Positions 17,012 to 25,198 of a stretch of 42,329 nucleotides of DNA are shown here, one piece after another; the first letter of the stretch is position 1; every line of letters starts with the position of its first letter. Under the pieces are notes generated by a model. That model saw only the letters and a program-made list of their open reading frames with translations, was not told the DNA's origin and did not search any database. The DNA lies in the NCBI RefSeq assembly GCF_001578805.1, contig NZ_KQ969157.1, positions 151,377 to 193,705 on the forward strand. The letters are read 5' to 3'. Made by a program: the position numbers and the translations under genes. This DNA is from Streptococcus sp. DD10 (GTDB taxonomy: Bacteria; Bacillota; Bacilli; Lactobacillales; Streptococcaceae).

Positions 17012-17410
17012 ATGAAAAAAAGAAGTAGTTCTAACGGGAATTGGATTAATATTTTATTTGTTGTAGTAACCTCAATTTCTGTAGTTGTCTTAGTAATTAT
17101 TGCGGCAATGTCGATTTATCTTTCAATCGGAGGAAGCAATGCAGAAACAGCTCGGCAAGGTTTTTATACAACTGATACACAAGCGAGTCAAACGTCAAGT
17201 TCTTCAGAACAACTAGCAGCTTCAGAGGAGGAAACGGCTTCCAGTTCAGACGCTAATGGTCAAACTATTACAGTTTTGGCTGGAGAAGGCGAGGCTTCTA
17301 TTGCTGATCGAGCGGGTATCTCGATTTCTGAATTAGAACGTCTGAATCCTCAACATATGACAACAGGTTCGTGGTATGCAAATCCTGGGGATGTCATTAA
17401 CATTCAATAA
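17012..17410 (+). CDS. Membrane-anchored LysM domain protein
   Basis: A 132-aa protein with a basic N-terminus, one membrane helix (about 12-39), a Ser/Thr/Glu-rich linker (about 50-82) and a C-terminal LysM-like domain (about 86-131: ITVLAGEGEASIADRAGIS...NPGDVINI). It is probably anchored in the membrane with the LysM part touching peptidoglycan. ATG 17012 is preferred over ATG 17009 because AAGGAG (17001-17006) is only 2 nt from the latter. It lies 9 nt before cmk, so the two are probably co-transcribed. The LysM motif is a little degenerate, so ligand binding is uncertain. Confidence 0.8.
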   Translation: MKKRSSSNGNWINILFVVVTSISVVVLVIIAAMSIYLSIGGSNAETARQGFYTTDTQASQTSSSSEQLAASEEETASSSDANGQTITVLAGEGEASIADRAGISISELERLNPQHMTTGSWYANPGDVINIQ

Positions 17411-17419
17411 GGAGTTGCA

Positions 17420-18097
17420 ATGAAAGAAATTCAAATTGCTATAGATGGGCCTGCATCTAGTGGAAAATCAACGGTTGCTAAAATTGTAGCTAAAGAGTTA
17501 GGTTACACTTATTTAGATACTGGAGCTATGTATCGGGCAGCGACCTATCTTGCTTTAAATAATGAGATAGATCTAGATGATGAAAGTGGGATTATTCACC
17601 AATTAGTAGAATTCCCAATTAGTTTTGGTCGAGATGAACAAGGACAACAGCTTGTATTTGTAGGTGATGTGGATGTAACACACCCCATTCGCGATAATCA
17701 AGTGACACAACATGTCTCAACAGTGGCAGCACTCCCTTTGGTTCGTGAGAAATTAGTTGAGATGCAGCAAATGATAGCTCACCAAGGTGGGATTATTATG
17801 GATGGACGTGACATTGGAACAGTTGTGCTACCAGAAGCAGAGCTAAAAATTTTCCTTGTGGCATCAGTTGAGGAGCGGGCTGAGCGTCGGTATAAGGAAA
17901 ATCTAGAAAAAGGTATTGAAACAAATTTAGAAACCTTGAAACAAGAAATTGCAGACCGTGATTACAAGGACAGCCATCGTGAGGTTTCACCTTTGAAACC
18001 TGCAGTGGATGCCATTCATTTTGACACGACTGGTGTGGGAATTGATGAGGTTGTGGCATTTATTCAAGAAAAAGCTAAAAAAATCCTTGACAAATAA
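17420..18097 (+). CDS. cmk: Cytidylate kinase
   Basis: A 225-aa (d)CMP kinase. P-loop GPASSGKST (10-18), DTGAMYRAA (33-41) and DGRDIGT (128-134) are the family's substrate and phosphate motifs, and the RYKENLEKG lid is also present. It phosphorylates CMP and dCMP for nucleotide and lipid precursor supply. AAGGAG lies just upstream. The 3' end of the gene contains the -35 box of the infC operon promoter. Confidence 0.96.
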   Translation: MKEIQIAIDGPASSGKSTVAKIVAKELGYTYLDTGAMYRAATYLALNNEIDLDDESGIIHQLVEFPISFGRDEQGQQLVFVGDVDVTHPIRDNQVTQHVSTVAALPLVREKLVEMQQMIAHQGGIIMDGRDIGTVVLPEAELKIFLVASVEERAERRYKENLEKGIETNLETLKQEIADRDYKDSHREVSPLKPAVDAIHFDTTGVGIDEVVAFIQEKAKKILDK

Positions 18098-18115
18098 ACT
18101 GAAACTTGATATCAT
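18087..18115 (+). promoter_or_regulatory. Strong promoter of infC-rpmI-rplT
   Basis: Perfect -35 TTGACA (18087-18092, within the end of cmk), 17-bp spacer, -10 TATCAT (18110-18115) with extended TG at 18107-18108. Predicted start about 18122. Confidence 0.82.
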
Positions 18116-18121
18116 AGAGAA

Positions 18122-18273
18122 GTTGAGAAAAGCAGAAGTGAGAGCTTCTCGCCTTGCGACTCGCGTTGCCTGGCCCTACGGATGAAAGTTTCGATGAAAC
18201 CATCATAGCGTGCGGGCTTGTGTAAACAGGTCCGCTCTTGTTTTTCTCTAAAATATATAAAGAGGTGAAAACC
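18122..18273 (+). ncRNA. Structured leader of infC operon with attenuator (candidate L20 leader)
   Basis: About 150 nt of untranslated leader lies between the promoter and infC. It contains a stem GATG/CATC plus GTTTC/GAAAC (18181-18204) and, after it, a terminator hairpin GCGGGCTTG (18212-18220) with CAGGTCCGC (18227-18235) followed by TCTTGTTTTT. In Firmicutes the infC-rpmI-rplT operon is controlled by L20 binding to such a leader, causing premature termination. Position and architecture fit, but I cannot confirm a match to a specific leader family. Confidence 0.7.
18212..18246 (+). terminator. Attenuator terminator in infC leader
   Basis: A 9-bp stem (two G-T pairs) with a 6-nt loop, followed by TCTTGTTTTTC. 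It lies upstream of the first gene of the operon and so can only act as an attenuator. Confidence 0.8.
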
Positions 18274-18795
18274 ATAGCAAAACAAGACTTGTTCATCAAT
18301 GATGAAATTCGTGTGCGTGAAGTTCGTCTGATTGGTCTTGAAGGTGAACAGCTAGGTATTAAACCCCTCAGTGAGGCACAAGCACTTGCTGATGAGGCGA
18401 ATGTTGACTTAGTTTTGATTCAACCCCAAGCCAAACCTCCTGTTGCAAAAATTATGGACTACGGTAAGTTCAAGTTTGAGTATCAGAAGAAGCAGAAAGA
18501 ACAACGCAAGAAACAGAGTGTTGTCACCGTTAAGGAAGTTCGTCTGAGTCCGACTATTGATAAGGGAGACTTTGAGACTAAACTTCGTAATGGACGCAAA
18601 TTCCTTGAAAAAGGAAACAAAGTAAAGGTATCCATTCGTTTCAAAGGACGGATGATTACCCATAAAGAGATTGGTGCCAAAGTATTGGCTGAGTTTGCAG
18701 AAGCAACTCAAGATATTGCTATCATTGAGCAACGTGCTAAAATGGATGGACGCCAAATGTTCATGCAATTAGCCCCAATCTCTGACAAGAAGTAA
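18274..18795 (+). CDS. infC: Translation initiation factor IF-3, probable ATA start
   Basis: IF-3 is recognised from [21 protein letters not shown] near the N-terminus and [17 protein letters not shown] in the C-terminal domain. It binds the 30S subunit and polices start-codon selection. No ATG is available. The in-frame GTG at 18265 begins on the last base of the AGAGG ribosome site (18261-18265) and a TTG at 18238 lies inside the attenuator. ATA at 18274 sits 8 nt after AGAGG and gives a 173-aa protein, the usual length. Use of a poor start (AUU in E. coli and Bacillus) underlies IF-3 autoregulation, so an AUA start is the best reading. Annotation pipelines may place the start at 18238 or 18265. 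Confidence 0.9.
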   Translation: MAKQDLFINDEIRVREVRLIGLEGEQLGIKPLSEAQALADEANVDLVLIQPQAKPPVAKIMDYGKFKFEYQKKQKEQRKKQSVVTVKEVRLSPTIDKGDFETKLRNGRKFLEKGNKVKVSIRFKGRMITHKEIGAKVLAEFAEATQDIAIIEQRAKMDGRQMFMQLAPISDKK

Positions 18796-18827
18796 CTTGT
18801 CAAAAAGAAAGAAAGAGGAGAAATATC

Positions 18828-19028
18828 ATGCCAAAACAAAAAACACACCGTGCATCAGCTAAACGTTTCAAACGTACAGGTTCAGGTGGACTTAAACGCT
18901 TCCGTGCTTACACTTCACACCGTTTCCACGGGAAAACTAAAAAACAACGTCGTCACTTGCGTAAAGCAGGAATGGTACATGCTGGTGACTTCAAACGTAT
19001 CAAATCAATGCTTACTCAAATGCGTTAA
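18828..19028 (+). CDS. rpmI: 50S ribosomal protein L35
   Basis: A 66-aa, highly basic protein ([23 protein letters not shown]...) identical in layout to bacterial L35. GAGGAG precedes the ATG. It lies 32 nt after infC and is co-transcribed with it and rplT. Confidence 0.97.
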   Translation: MPKQKTHRASAKRFKRTGSGGLKRFRAYTSHRFHGKTKKQRRHLRKAGMVHAGDFKRIKSMLTQMR

Positions 19029-19078
19029 TTTGTTGTAAGTAAACGAGAATTTAAGAGAATTATTCGGAGGAAAAATAA

Positions 19079-19438
19079 ATGGCACGTGTTAAAGGTGGCG
19101 TTGTTTCACGTAAACGTCGTAAACGTATTTTAAAATTAGCTAAAGGTTACTATGGAGCAAAACACATCTTGTTCCGTACTGCAAAAGAGCAAGTAATGAA
19201 CTCTTACTACTATGCATACCGTGACCGTCGTCAAAAGAAACGCGACTTCCGCAAATTGTGGATCACTCGTATCAATGCGGCAGCTCGTTTGAACGGACTT
19301 TCATACTCACAATTGATGCATGGTTTGAAATTGGCTGAGATCGAAGTAAACCGTAAAATGCTTGCTGACTTAGCAGTTAATGATGCAGCAGCTTTCACAG
19401 CTCTTGCAGATGCAGCTAAAGCAAAACTTGGTAAATAA
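19079..19438 (+). CDS. rplT: 50S ribosomal protein L20
   Basis: A 119-aa L20 ([27 protein letters not shown]...). It is an early 23S-binding assembly protein and, in Firmicutes, the repressor of its own operon through the leader RNA. CGGAGG lies about 9 nt before the ATG. It is the last gene of the operon; a long terminator follows. Confidence 0.98.
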
Positions 19439-19447
19439 TAACAAACT

Positions 19448-19502
19448 GTTTCATTCTGACTCTTGTGGTTTCTACCACAGGAGTAGGAGTGAAACTTTTT
19501 TG
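19448..19502 (+). terminator. Terminator after rplT
   Basis: GTTTC (19448-19452) pairs with GAAAC (19491-19495), enclosing CTCTTGTGG/CCACAGGAG, followed by seven T. Confidence 0.9.
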
Positions 19503-19540
19503 CTCTTTATAAGCTAGCTATTTAATGAAAAATAAACATT

Positions 19541-19702
19541 TAATACTCTTTCTAAAATCTCTTCAAACCACGTCAGCTCTATCTGCAACCTCAAAACAGT
19601 GTTTTGAGCTAACTTCGTCAGTTCCATCCACAACCTCAAAGCATTGCTTTGAGCAACCTGCGGCTAGCTTCCTAGTTTGCTCTTTGATTTTCATTGAGTA
19701 TA
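19541..19702 (-). repeat. BOX element, boxC-boxB-boxA read left to right (minus orientation)
   Basis: Read on the minus strand, it begins TATACTCAATGAAAATCAAA (boxA), passes through GCTAGCCGCAGG, and ends with CGTGGTTTGAAGAG...AGAGTATT (boxC), the known ends of pneumococcal/mitis BOX repeats. The middle holds two related units, each with an inverted repeat (CTCAAAACA.TGTTTTGAG and CTCAAAGCA.TGCTTTGAG), which look like two boxB-type copies. A 62-codon open frame through it is an artefact of the repeat. BOX elements can form stable RNA and alter expression of neighbours. Confidence 0.85.
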
Positions 19703-20122
19703 AAGGTGAGTAGGAAAATATTCTGACTAATAAAAAGTAGTTCGTTTTCCATCATCTGAACAGATAATTAGGGAATTTTTGAAAAATGAAAAGAGAACAG
19801 GAGGTGTCAAGCAATAACTGCGTTCTGCAGTTATTATTACTCTTTATCGAAAGTTGGATGCTTTTTGTTTAGTTTTTTTAGAGTTGAGAAAGAAGCTAAA
19901 CTATTGGAGAGTTTTACTTTCTCTTTCCTTCTTTTCAATATTTAATGACGCTGACTAGAATTAGCATCTCATGATTGTGTTCTGGGGAAGCTTGTTAGGA
20001 AAAAATTAGTAAATAAACAGTATAGAAATAAAAAAATAGAAAAATTTTCTATTTTTTTATCTATAGGACATATTTTAATTGTTTTTTCTCGTATTTTGTT
20101 TGTTTTATAACCGCATTTAAAA
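19703..20122. other. Gene-free stretch with two palindromes
   Basis: No gene is supported here. Two hairpins stand out. AATAACTGC/GCAGTTATT (19813-19835, 5-nt loop) is followed by ATTACTCTTT. A 33-bp palindrome of ATAAAAAAATAGAAAA about a central A (20028-20060) is flanked by TATAG/CTATA. The second would act as a weak bidirectional terminator. The rest is AT-rich with no coding frame having a ribosome site. It could be a decayed mobile element or hold a small RNA. Confidence 0.5.
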
Positions 20123-20152
20123 TTGGAAAAAGATAATTAAATAGGGTATAAT
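20123..20152 (+). promoter_or_regulatory. Promoter of gloA-pgdA
   Basis: TTGGAA (20123-20128), 18-bp spacer, TATAAT (20147-20152). Confidence 0.7.
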
Positions 20153-20181
20153 GATAAGATAAAAAGAAAAGAGGTACAAAA

Positions 20182-20568
20182 ATGGCTTCAAAAATGTTAC
20201 ATACCTGTTTGCGAGTTGAAAATCTAGAAAAATCTATCGCCTTTTATCAAGATGCTTTTGGATTTAAAGAATTGCGTCGCAAAGATTTTCCAGACCATGC
20301 TTTCACTATCGTCTATCTAGGCCTTGAGGGAGATGACTATGAGTTGGAATTGACCTACAATTACGATCATGGCCCTTATGTGATCGGGGATGGTTTTGCT
20401 CATGTGGCTTTAAGTACGCCGGATTTAATAGCCTTGCATGCTGAGCATGATAGAAAAGGCTACGAGGTGACACAACCTAAGGGGCTTCCAGGAAATAAAC
20501 CTAATTACTACTTTATTAAAGATCCAGATGGTTATAAGGTTGAAGTAATTCAGGAAAAAACAGTGTAG
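20182..20568 (+). CDS. gloA: Lactoylglutathione lyase (glyoxalase I family)
   Basis: A 128-aa VOC-fold protein. The four metal ligands of glyoxalase I fall at the expected places: His7, Glu56 (in ELELTYN), His74 (GFAHVAL) and Glu121. Length and DYELELTYNYD match bacterial GloA, which isomerises the methylglyoxal-thiol adduct. Start at ATG with AGAGGT upstream. pgdA follows after 27 nt without a terminator, so they probably share a transcript. Substrate thiol is not established here; a paralogous VOC role is possible. Confidence 0.88.
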   Translation: MASKMLHTCLRVENLEKSIAFYQDAFGFKELRRKDFPDHAFTIVYLGLEGDDYELELTYNYDHGPYVIGDGFAHVALSTPDLIALHAEHDRKGYEVTQPKGLPGNKPNYYFIKDPDGYKVEVIQEKTV

Positions 20569-20595
20569 AAGAAGGTGAATCTGGAAAGTCTGTAA

Positions 20596-21981
20596 ATGAA
20601 AACTCAATTAGAAAAAAATTTAGTCTTGCTATTTATTAATCTTCTCTGTGTCGCTTTGATTCTCTTTTTAGGAGAGAGAGTCTACTATCAATTTCAGGAA
20701 CAGAACTATCAGTTGAAGCTTCATCATGCGATTCAGGATGGAAAGACGTTGACGATAGCTCAAAATAGTACGGAGCATGCTGGGTGGATAGGTGATAAGT
20801 ATGTTACCGCTTATTATCCTAGGATGGGAACAACTGAGTATGAGGTTGTTAAAAGTAGGATCGATGCCGAAACGATGGCTTTGCAAGTTGCACAACCTGA
20901 ACTGGCAGATGAATTAAGAGAAATCATCTTTTATGGGAGTGAGGAAGGTTCCTCTGAGTTAGTAAATCTGAAGCAGGTCAGTATCCAAAAGGTTTTGCAT
21001 AAAATTGATAATCGAAAGATTGGCTCGGCGGAAAAGGAGACGATCTCCAGTTTATACTTGAATGCGGATGGCCAAGAAATTACCTTAGCAAATCTATTTA
21101 TAAATCCTGAACTGGCTAAAAGTAGTATGGAAAATTTTATCCATCAACAGCTGATTTTTCGTGGACTTTCAGAAGATCAAGTTCAAGAGACCATTCGTGC
21201 ATTAGAAAGTCAAGAGCTATCGCAATGGCAATTTTCTTATAGAGATGCTACATTTGCTATCAAACTTCCTAATGCAACTGCTGGAGTTCTTAATATTGAT
21301 GTTCCTTTATCAGAGCTTTATAATACTATTGATAGCACTTATCTTCAAGGACAAGACTTGGAAAAATACCAAGCGTATGAGGAACAACGACATAAAAAAG
21401 CTGTAGCTCTCACTTTTGATGATGGTCCGAATGCAACAACGACGCCGCAAGCTTTGGATATCCTAAAAAAATATCATGCTAAAGCTACTTTCTTTATGGT
21501 AGGGAAAGCTATTGCTGGAAATGAAGCTATCGTTCAGCGAGTTTTGAAGGAAGGGCACGGAATAGGAAATCATACTTGGAATCATCCTGTTTTAACAAAG
21601 ATTAGTTTGGACCAAGCAGTAGAGGAAATTAATTCTACAACGGTTGCTCTTCAAAAAGCTGGAGTACAGGAAGTACATTTGATGCGCCCTCCTTACGGTG
21701 CGATTAGTCCTAGTATCCAGAGTGCAGTCGATCAATCTTTTATCATGTGGGATATCGATAGTCTGGACTGGAAGACGCATAATACCGCTGCAATTATGGA
21801 AGAAGTGAAAAAGACGCAACCCGGGTCAATTATCCTCCTCCATGATATTCATCAAACTACAATTGATGCTCTCCCGACCATCATTCAATATCTGAAAGAT
21901 CAAGGTTTTGAATTAGTAACAGTTGATGAACTGATGGGGAAAGGGTTAGAAAATCATAAGCTATATTACAGTCGAAATTAA
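20596..21981 (+). CDS. pgdA: Peptidoglycan N-acetylglucosamine deacetylase PgdA
   Basis: A 461-aa membrane-anchored protein. One N-terminal helix (about 9-26), a long extracellular region (30-265) and a NodB/CE4 deacetylase domain (266-450). Catalytic elements are intact: TFDDGP with Asp275/Asp276, metal ligands His326 and His330 (GNHTWNHP), RPPYG (364-368), Asp391, and LLHD His416. Numbering and architecture agree with pneumococcal PgdA, which removes acetyl groups from GlcNAc in peptidoglycan and protects against lysozyme. It is coupled to gloA. Confidence 0.93.
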   Translation: MKTQLEKNLVLLFINLLCVALILFLGERVYYQFQEQNYQLKLHHAIQDGKTLTIAQNSTEHAGWIGDKYVTAYYPRMGTTEYEVVKSRIDAETMALQVAQPELADELREIIFYGSEEGSSELVNLKQVSIQKVLHKIDNRKIGSAEKETISSLYLNADGQEITLANLFINPELAKSSMENFIHQQLIFRGLSEDQVQETIRALESQELSQWQFSYRDATFAIKLPNATAGVLNIDVPLSELYNTIDSTYLQGQDLEKYQAYEEQRHKKAVALTFDDGPNATTTPQALDILKKYHAKATFFMVGKAIAGNEAIVQRVLKEGHGIGNHTWNHPVLTKISLDQAVEEINSTTVALQKAGVQEVHLMRPPYGAISPSIQSAVDQSFIMWDIDSLDWKTHNTAAIMEEVKKTQPGSIILLHDIHQTTIDALPTIIQYLKDQGFELVTVDELMGKGLENHKLYYSRN

Positions 21982-22021
21982 AATAAAGCCATTGATAGAA
22001 TAGGTTTTTAAGTTCTAACGG

Positions 22022-22124
22022 ATACTCAATGAAAATCAAAGAACAAACTAGGAAGCTAGCCACATGCTGTATTTGGGGAAGGCAAGGCGAAGCTGACCTG
22101 GTTTGAAGAGATTTTTGAAGAGGA
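22022..22124 (+). repeat. BOX element, short boxA-boxC form
   Basis: It starts ATACTCAATGAAAATCAAAG and GGAAGCTAGCCACATG (boxA), passes GGCAAGGCGA and CTGACCTGGTTTGAAGAG (boxC), and ends near GAAGAGGATG. There is no boxB. Several bases differ from the other BOX copy (for example AAGCTGACC in place of ACGCTGACG), so it is somewhat decayed. Confidence 0.8.
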
Positions 22125-22147
22125 TGAAATGAGAAAATGCTGTATTT

Positions 22148-22200
22148 AAACTAAAAAAGTGTGAGTTCAGTTTTCTGCTGTTCTCACACTTTTTTAGTTT
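22148..22200. terminator. Bidirectional terminator between pgdA and helicase
   Basis: A perfect 18-bp inverted repeat, AAACTAAAAAAGTGTGAG (22148-22165) and its complement (22183-22200), with a 17-nt loop and T/A tracts on both sides. It serves the two convergent units. Confidence 0.88.
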
Positions 22201-22274
22201 AGGATGGCTGTCAATCAGTTTCAAGGCTGTGGTTTATGGATGATACAAGGGATAGAGTGTCACTCTTACTTACA

Positions 22275-23354
22275 TTAAAGGATATAGAGTTCATGATTTT
22301 TAAGGATAATTTCACGCACAGAACTGTATTTTTTGAGTGTTTTTAATTCTTCTGGGTGTGTAACGAGTGTGATAACATAGCCTTCTTTTCCCATCCGACC
22401 TGTTCGTCCTGAGCGATGAGTATATGTTTCTTTATCTCTTGGCACATCGTAATTAATGACACATTCGAGACTATCTATATCAATACCACGAGCTACTAGG
22501 TCTGTAGCGAGAAGTAGCGTAATTTCGTGTTCTTTGAAGCGTTCTAAGATAACCTTGCGCATTTTGACATTAACGTCGCTTGCTAAAGAGATTGCATTGA
22601 TGTGACGGTACTGTAATTTTTCTTCAGCACTACCCAAATCGGATAAGCTATTAAAAAAAATTAATCCACGAAAGTCTTCTACATGAGTAAGTTTTCGAAG
22701 TAGGTCAACCTTGTTCCGCTTTTCAACTTGTAGATAAAAATGCTGAATATTATCCAAAGTAAAATCGGAAATTTCAATTTTGACGGTATCATTTTTAATC
22801 TTATCTTGGTCAAATTGACTGGTTGCACTCATATAGATCATCTGATGATTGCAAGGAGCATAGTTGCTGATTTTTTCGACAAAGTGATACTGAGAGTCAC
22901 TCAATAGTTGATCAAATTCATCGAGAATAATCGTCTTGATACTCATCATTTTGATTTTTTTCAACTTGACCAATTCAAAGATGCGACCTGGTGTTCCAAT
23001 AAGGATTTCAGGGCCTTTTTTTAATCGTTCAATTTGGCGTTTTTGGCTTGAACCTGAAAGGAAGAGTTGTGCTTGTAACCCGATAGGATCCGCCCATTGT
23101 TTCGTTACCTCAAAAATTTGTCCGGCAAGTTCAGTATTTGGGGCTAAAATCAGTAACTGTTGGGCTTTTTTCATCTCAAGTTTTAAAAGACTAGGAAATA
23201 GATAGGACAGTGTCTTACCAGTTCCTGTTGGGCTGATTCCCAAAACATTTTTTCCGTTCATGATTGGCTCAAAAACTTGCTTTTGTATGTCTGTGAAATT
23301 TTCGAATCCAAGTTGTACTAATTGTTTTTTCCAAATATCAGGTAAGTGAAGCAT
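22275..23354 (-). CDS. DEAD-box-family ATP-dependent RNA helicase (DEFD variant)
   Basis: A 359-aa superfamily 2 helicase: Q-motif region FTDIQ (20-24), Walker A TGTGKT (43-48), TPGR (121-124), motif II DEFD (145-148), SAT (176-178), and in domain 2 ATDLVARGIDI and HRSGRTGR. It is a minimal two-domain helicase without a C-terminal RNA-binding tail. Motif II reads D-E-F-D in place of D-E-A-D. The start is the ATG at 23354, with GAGGAGG about 6 nt upstream; an in-frame ATG 30 nt earlier has no ribosome site. It overlaps the upstream gene by 17 nt, so they are translationally linked. Likely role in RNA unwinding or ribosome assembly. Confidence 0.9.
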   Translation of the reverse strand: MLHLPDIWKKQLVQLGFENFTDIQKQVFEPIMNGKNVLGISPTGTGKTLSYLFPSLLKLEMKKAQQLLILAPNTELAGQIFEVTKQWADPIGLQAQLFLSGSSQKRQIERLKKGPEILIGTPGRIFELVKLKKIKMMSIKTIILDEFDQLLSDSQYHFVEKISNYAPCNHQMIYMSATSQFDQDKIKNDTVKIEISDFTLDNIQHFYLQVEKRNKVDLLRKLTHVEDFRGLIFFNSLSDLGSAEEKLQYRHINAISLASDVNVKMRKVILERFKEHEITLLLATDLVARGIDIDSLECVINYDVPRDKETYTHRSGRTGRMGKEGYVITLVTHPEELKTLKKYSSVREIILKNHELYIL

Positions 23355-24327
23355 GGTATTCCTCCTCGAAATGGATGCCTGCATCTAGGCGCATAGTGAA
23401 AATCGTTTCATGGACACTGAGGGTGTCAGTCAGAAGAGTTGGATAGTGATCATTTTCCCCTTTCATGATTGTCGCAAAGGCAACGGCCTCTTCAAGCATT
23501 TGGTGAGGGGCCCTTTTAAGAGGGAGTTTGACTGTTTCCCCTTTATGATTTTGGAAAACAGCAGATTTGATGAATTCGATTCCATTGAGAGTCAGCGTTC
23601 CATCTTCAGTATAAATTTCTGCGACTAAGTTACTAGTGAGATTTTTCCCAGTAGAAATCGTAACTTGAAAACTTGGATAGATCAGTTGTCCTGTTCCGTT
23701 GAGATCAATGGTGTTGTCTAATTGCTGCGATTTATAAAAAGCTGTATTGGGTTTTCCAAAAAGGCGAACAGCTGCGTAGATGGGATAAATTCCAAGATCC
23801 ATAAGAGCGCCACCGGCAAAGTGATGGGAAAAGACATTTGGAATTTTTCCAGCTAAAAGATCTGGCATCTTAGATGAGTATTTAGCAAAGGTGAATTGTG
23901 CGCCTAGTATTGTCTTGTCTTTTAAAAAGGTTGCAATTTTCTCAAATGAATATTCATGATAATTTCTAGCAGCTTCAAAGACATAGACTTGTTGTTTTTG
24001 TGCTAACTCTCCTAATTTTTGCCATTGGGCTGGATGAATGACAGCCGGTTTTTCAATGATAGCATTCTTTCCTGCTTCTAAAACAAGTTTTGCTTGAAGG
24101 TAGTGGAGAGAGTTCGGACTTGCGATGTAGACGACATCTAAATCAGATTGAAGAAAAGACGTCAAATCATCAAAAAGAGCAATATTCTCATAATTTTTAA
24201 CAAACTGCTCAGCAGTTTCAAGACGTCTGGAGTATACAGCTGCTAACTGATATTCTTGACTGAGGGATGCGGCGTGGATAAAGTCATGGGAAATAGCTCC
24301 AGTACCGATTATTCCAAGTTTAAACAT
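23338..24327 (-). CDS. Gfo/Idh/MocA-family oxidoreductase
   Basis: A 329-aa NAD(P)-dependent dehydrogenase. Rossmann motif GIIGTGAIS (5-13), YIASPNSLHY and the conserved EKP (92-94) whose Lys takes part in catalysis, followed by GGALMDLGIYPIY in the C-terminal domain. Start at ATG 24327 with AAAGAGGTT upstream. Substrate is not predictable; relatives act on sugars, inositols or trans-dihydrodiols. It is the promoter-proximal gene of a two-gene minus-strand operon with the helicase, an odd functional pair. Confidence 0.88.
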   Translation of the reverse strand: MFKLGIIGTGAISHDFIHAASLSQEYQLAAVYSRRLETAEQFVKNYENIALFDDLTSFLQSDLDVVYIASPNSLHYLQAKLVLEAGKNAIIEKPAVIHPAQWQKLGELAQKQQVYVFEAARNYHEYSFEKIATFLKDKTILGAQFTFAKYSSKMPDLLAGKIPNVFSHHFAGGALMDLGIYPIYAAVRLFGKPNTAFYKSQQLDNTIDLNGTGQLIYPSFQVTISTGKNLTSNLVAEIYTEDGTLTLNGIEFIKSAVFQNHKGETVKLPLKRAPHQMLEEAVAFATIMKGENDHYPTLLTDTLSVHETIFTMRLDAGIHFEEEYHASLT

Positions 24328-24351
24328 ATGAACCTCTTTTCTATTCATTCT

Positions 24352-24360
24352 ATTATACCA
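24352..24360 (-). promoter_or_regulatory. Extended -10 promoter of the oxidoreductase-helicase operon
   Basis: Minus-strand TGGTATAAT (hexamer 24357-24352). No good -35. It is about 25 nt before the start codon. Confidence 0.65.
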
Positions 24361-24484
24361 TGAAAAATAAAAATTTAATTCGTAGGGAGTTTTCATTGGG
24401 AATAAATCGTTACGATGATATCAGTTAAGGAACTTACATTCAGTCAGTTGAAATAAAATTTCTATTTTAGATTTTTCTATTTTA

Positions 24485-24493
24485 TGGTAAAAT
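24485..24493 (+). promoter_or_regulatory. Extended -10 promoter of udk
   Basis: TGGTAAAAT, hexamer 24488-24493, about 30 nt before the udk ATG. No clear -35. Confidence 0.55.
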
Positions 24494-24522
24494 AGAAAGG
24501 ATAACAGTAAATGGAGTAGAAG

Positions 24523-25155
24523 ATGCAAAAAAAACCAATTATTATCGGTGTAACAGGTGGCTCTGGTGGAGGAAAAACCAGCGTATCAAGAGCAATTTTA
24601 TCTAATTTTCCTGATGCAAAGATAGCGATGATTGAACATGATTCCTATTATAAGGATCAATCTCACTTGACCTTTGAAGAGCGAATTAAGACGAATTACG
24701 ACCATCCGTTTGCCTTTGATACGGACTTGATGATTGAACAAATGAGTGAGCTTTTGGCAGGTCGTCCAGTGGATATACCAACCTATGACTATACAGAGCA
24801 TACGCGTAGTCAGAAGAGTTACCGTCAGGAACCTCAAGATGTTTTTATCGTTGAAGGCATTTTAGTTCTGGAGGATAAAAGATTACGTGATTTGATGGAT
24901 ATCAAGATTTTTGTTGATACAGATGATGATGTGCGTATTATTCGCCGGATTAAACGGGATATGGAAGAACGTGGACGGAGTCTAGATAGCGTTATTGACC
25001 AGTATTTGGGAGTTGTTAAGCCGATGTATCATCAGTTTATCGAGCCAACAAAGCGTTATGCTGATGTGATCATTCCTGAGGGAGTTTCAAATACAGTTGC
25101 AATTGATTTGATTAACACTAAGATTGCAAAAATCCTAGAAGAAGCAGAAGCGTGA
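24523..25155 (+). CDS. udk: Uridine kinase
   Basis: A 210-aa uridine/cytidine kinase. P-loop [12 protein letters not shown] (9-20), HDSYYKDQ (40-47), YDHPFAFD and [10 protein letters not shown] are the substrate-binding segments, and the [11 protein letters not shown] lid is present. It salvages uridine and cytidine to UMP and CMP. GGAG lies upstream of the ATG. A terminator follows. Confidence 0.97.
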   Translation: MQKKPIIIGVTGGSGGGKTSVSRAILSNFPDAKIAMIEHDSYYKDQSHLTFEERIKTNYDHPFAFDTDLMIEQMSELLAGRPVDIPTYDYTEHTRSQKSYRQEPQDVFIVEGILVLEDKRLRDLMDIKIFVDTDDDVRIIRRIKRDMEERGRSLDSVIDQYLGVVKPMYHQFIEPTKRYADVIIPEGVSNTVAIDLINTKIAKILEEAEA

Positions 25156-25165
25156 TGAAGAAAGG

Positions 25166-25189
25166 AAGTCTGGTCAATCCAGGCTTTTT
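25166..25189 (+). terminator. Terminator after udk
   Basis: AAGTCTGG (25166-25173), loop TCAAT, CCAGGCTT (25179-25186), then T. The stem is compact, and read-through to the next gene is possible. Confidence 0.65.
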
Positions 25190-25198
25190 GAGGTCAGT

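Noticed and set aside
19525-19713. 62-codon open frame
   Set aside because: It is the translation of a BOX repeat and has no ribosome site.
23355-23384. Helicase start at ATG 23384
   Set aside because: No ribosome site. ATG 23354 has GAGGAGG at correct distance.
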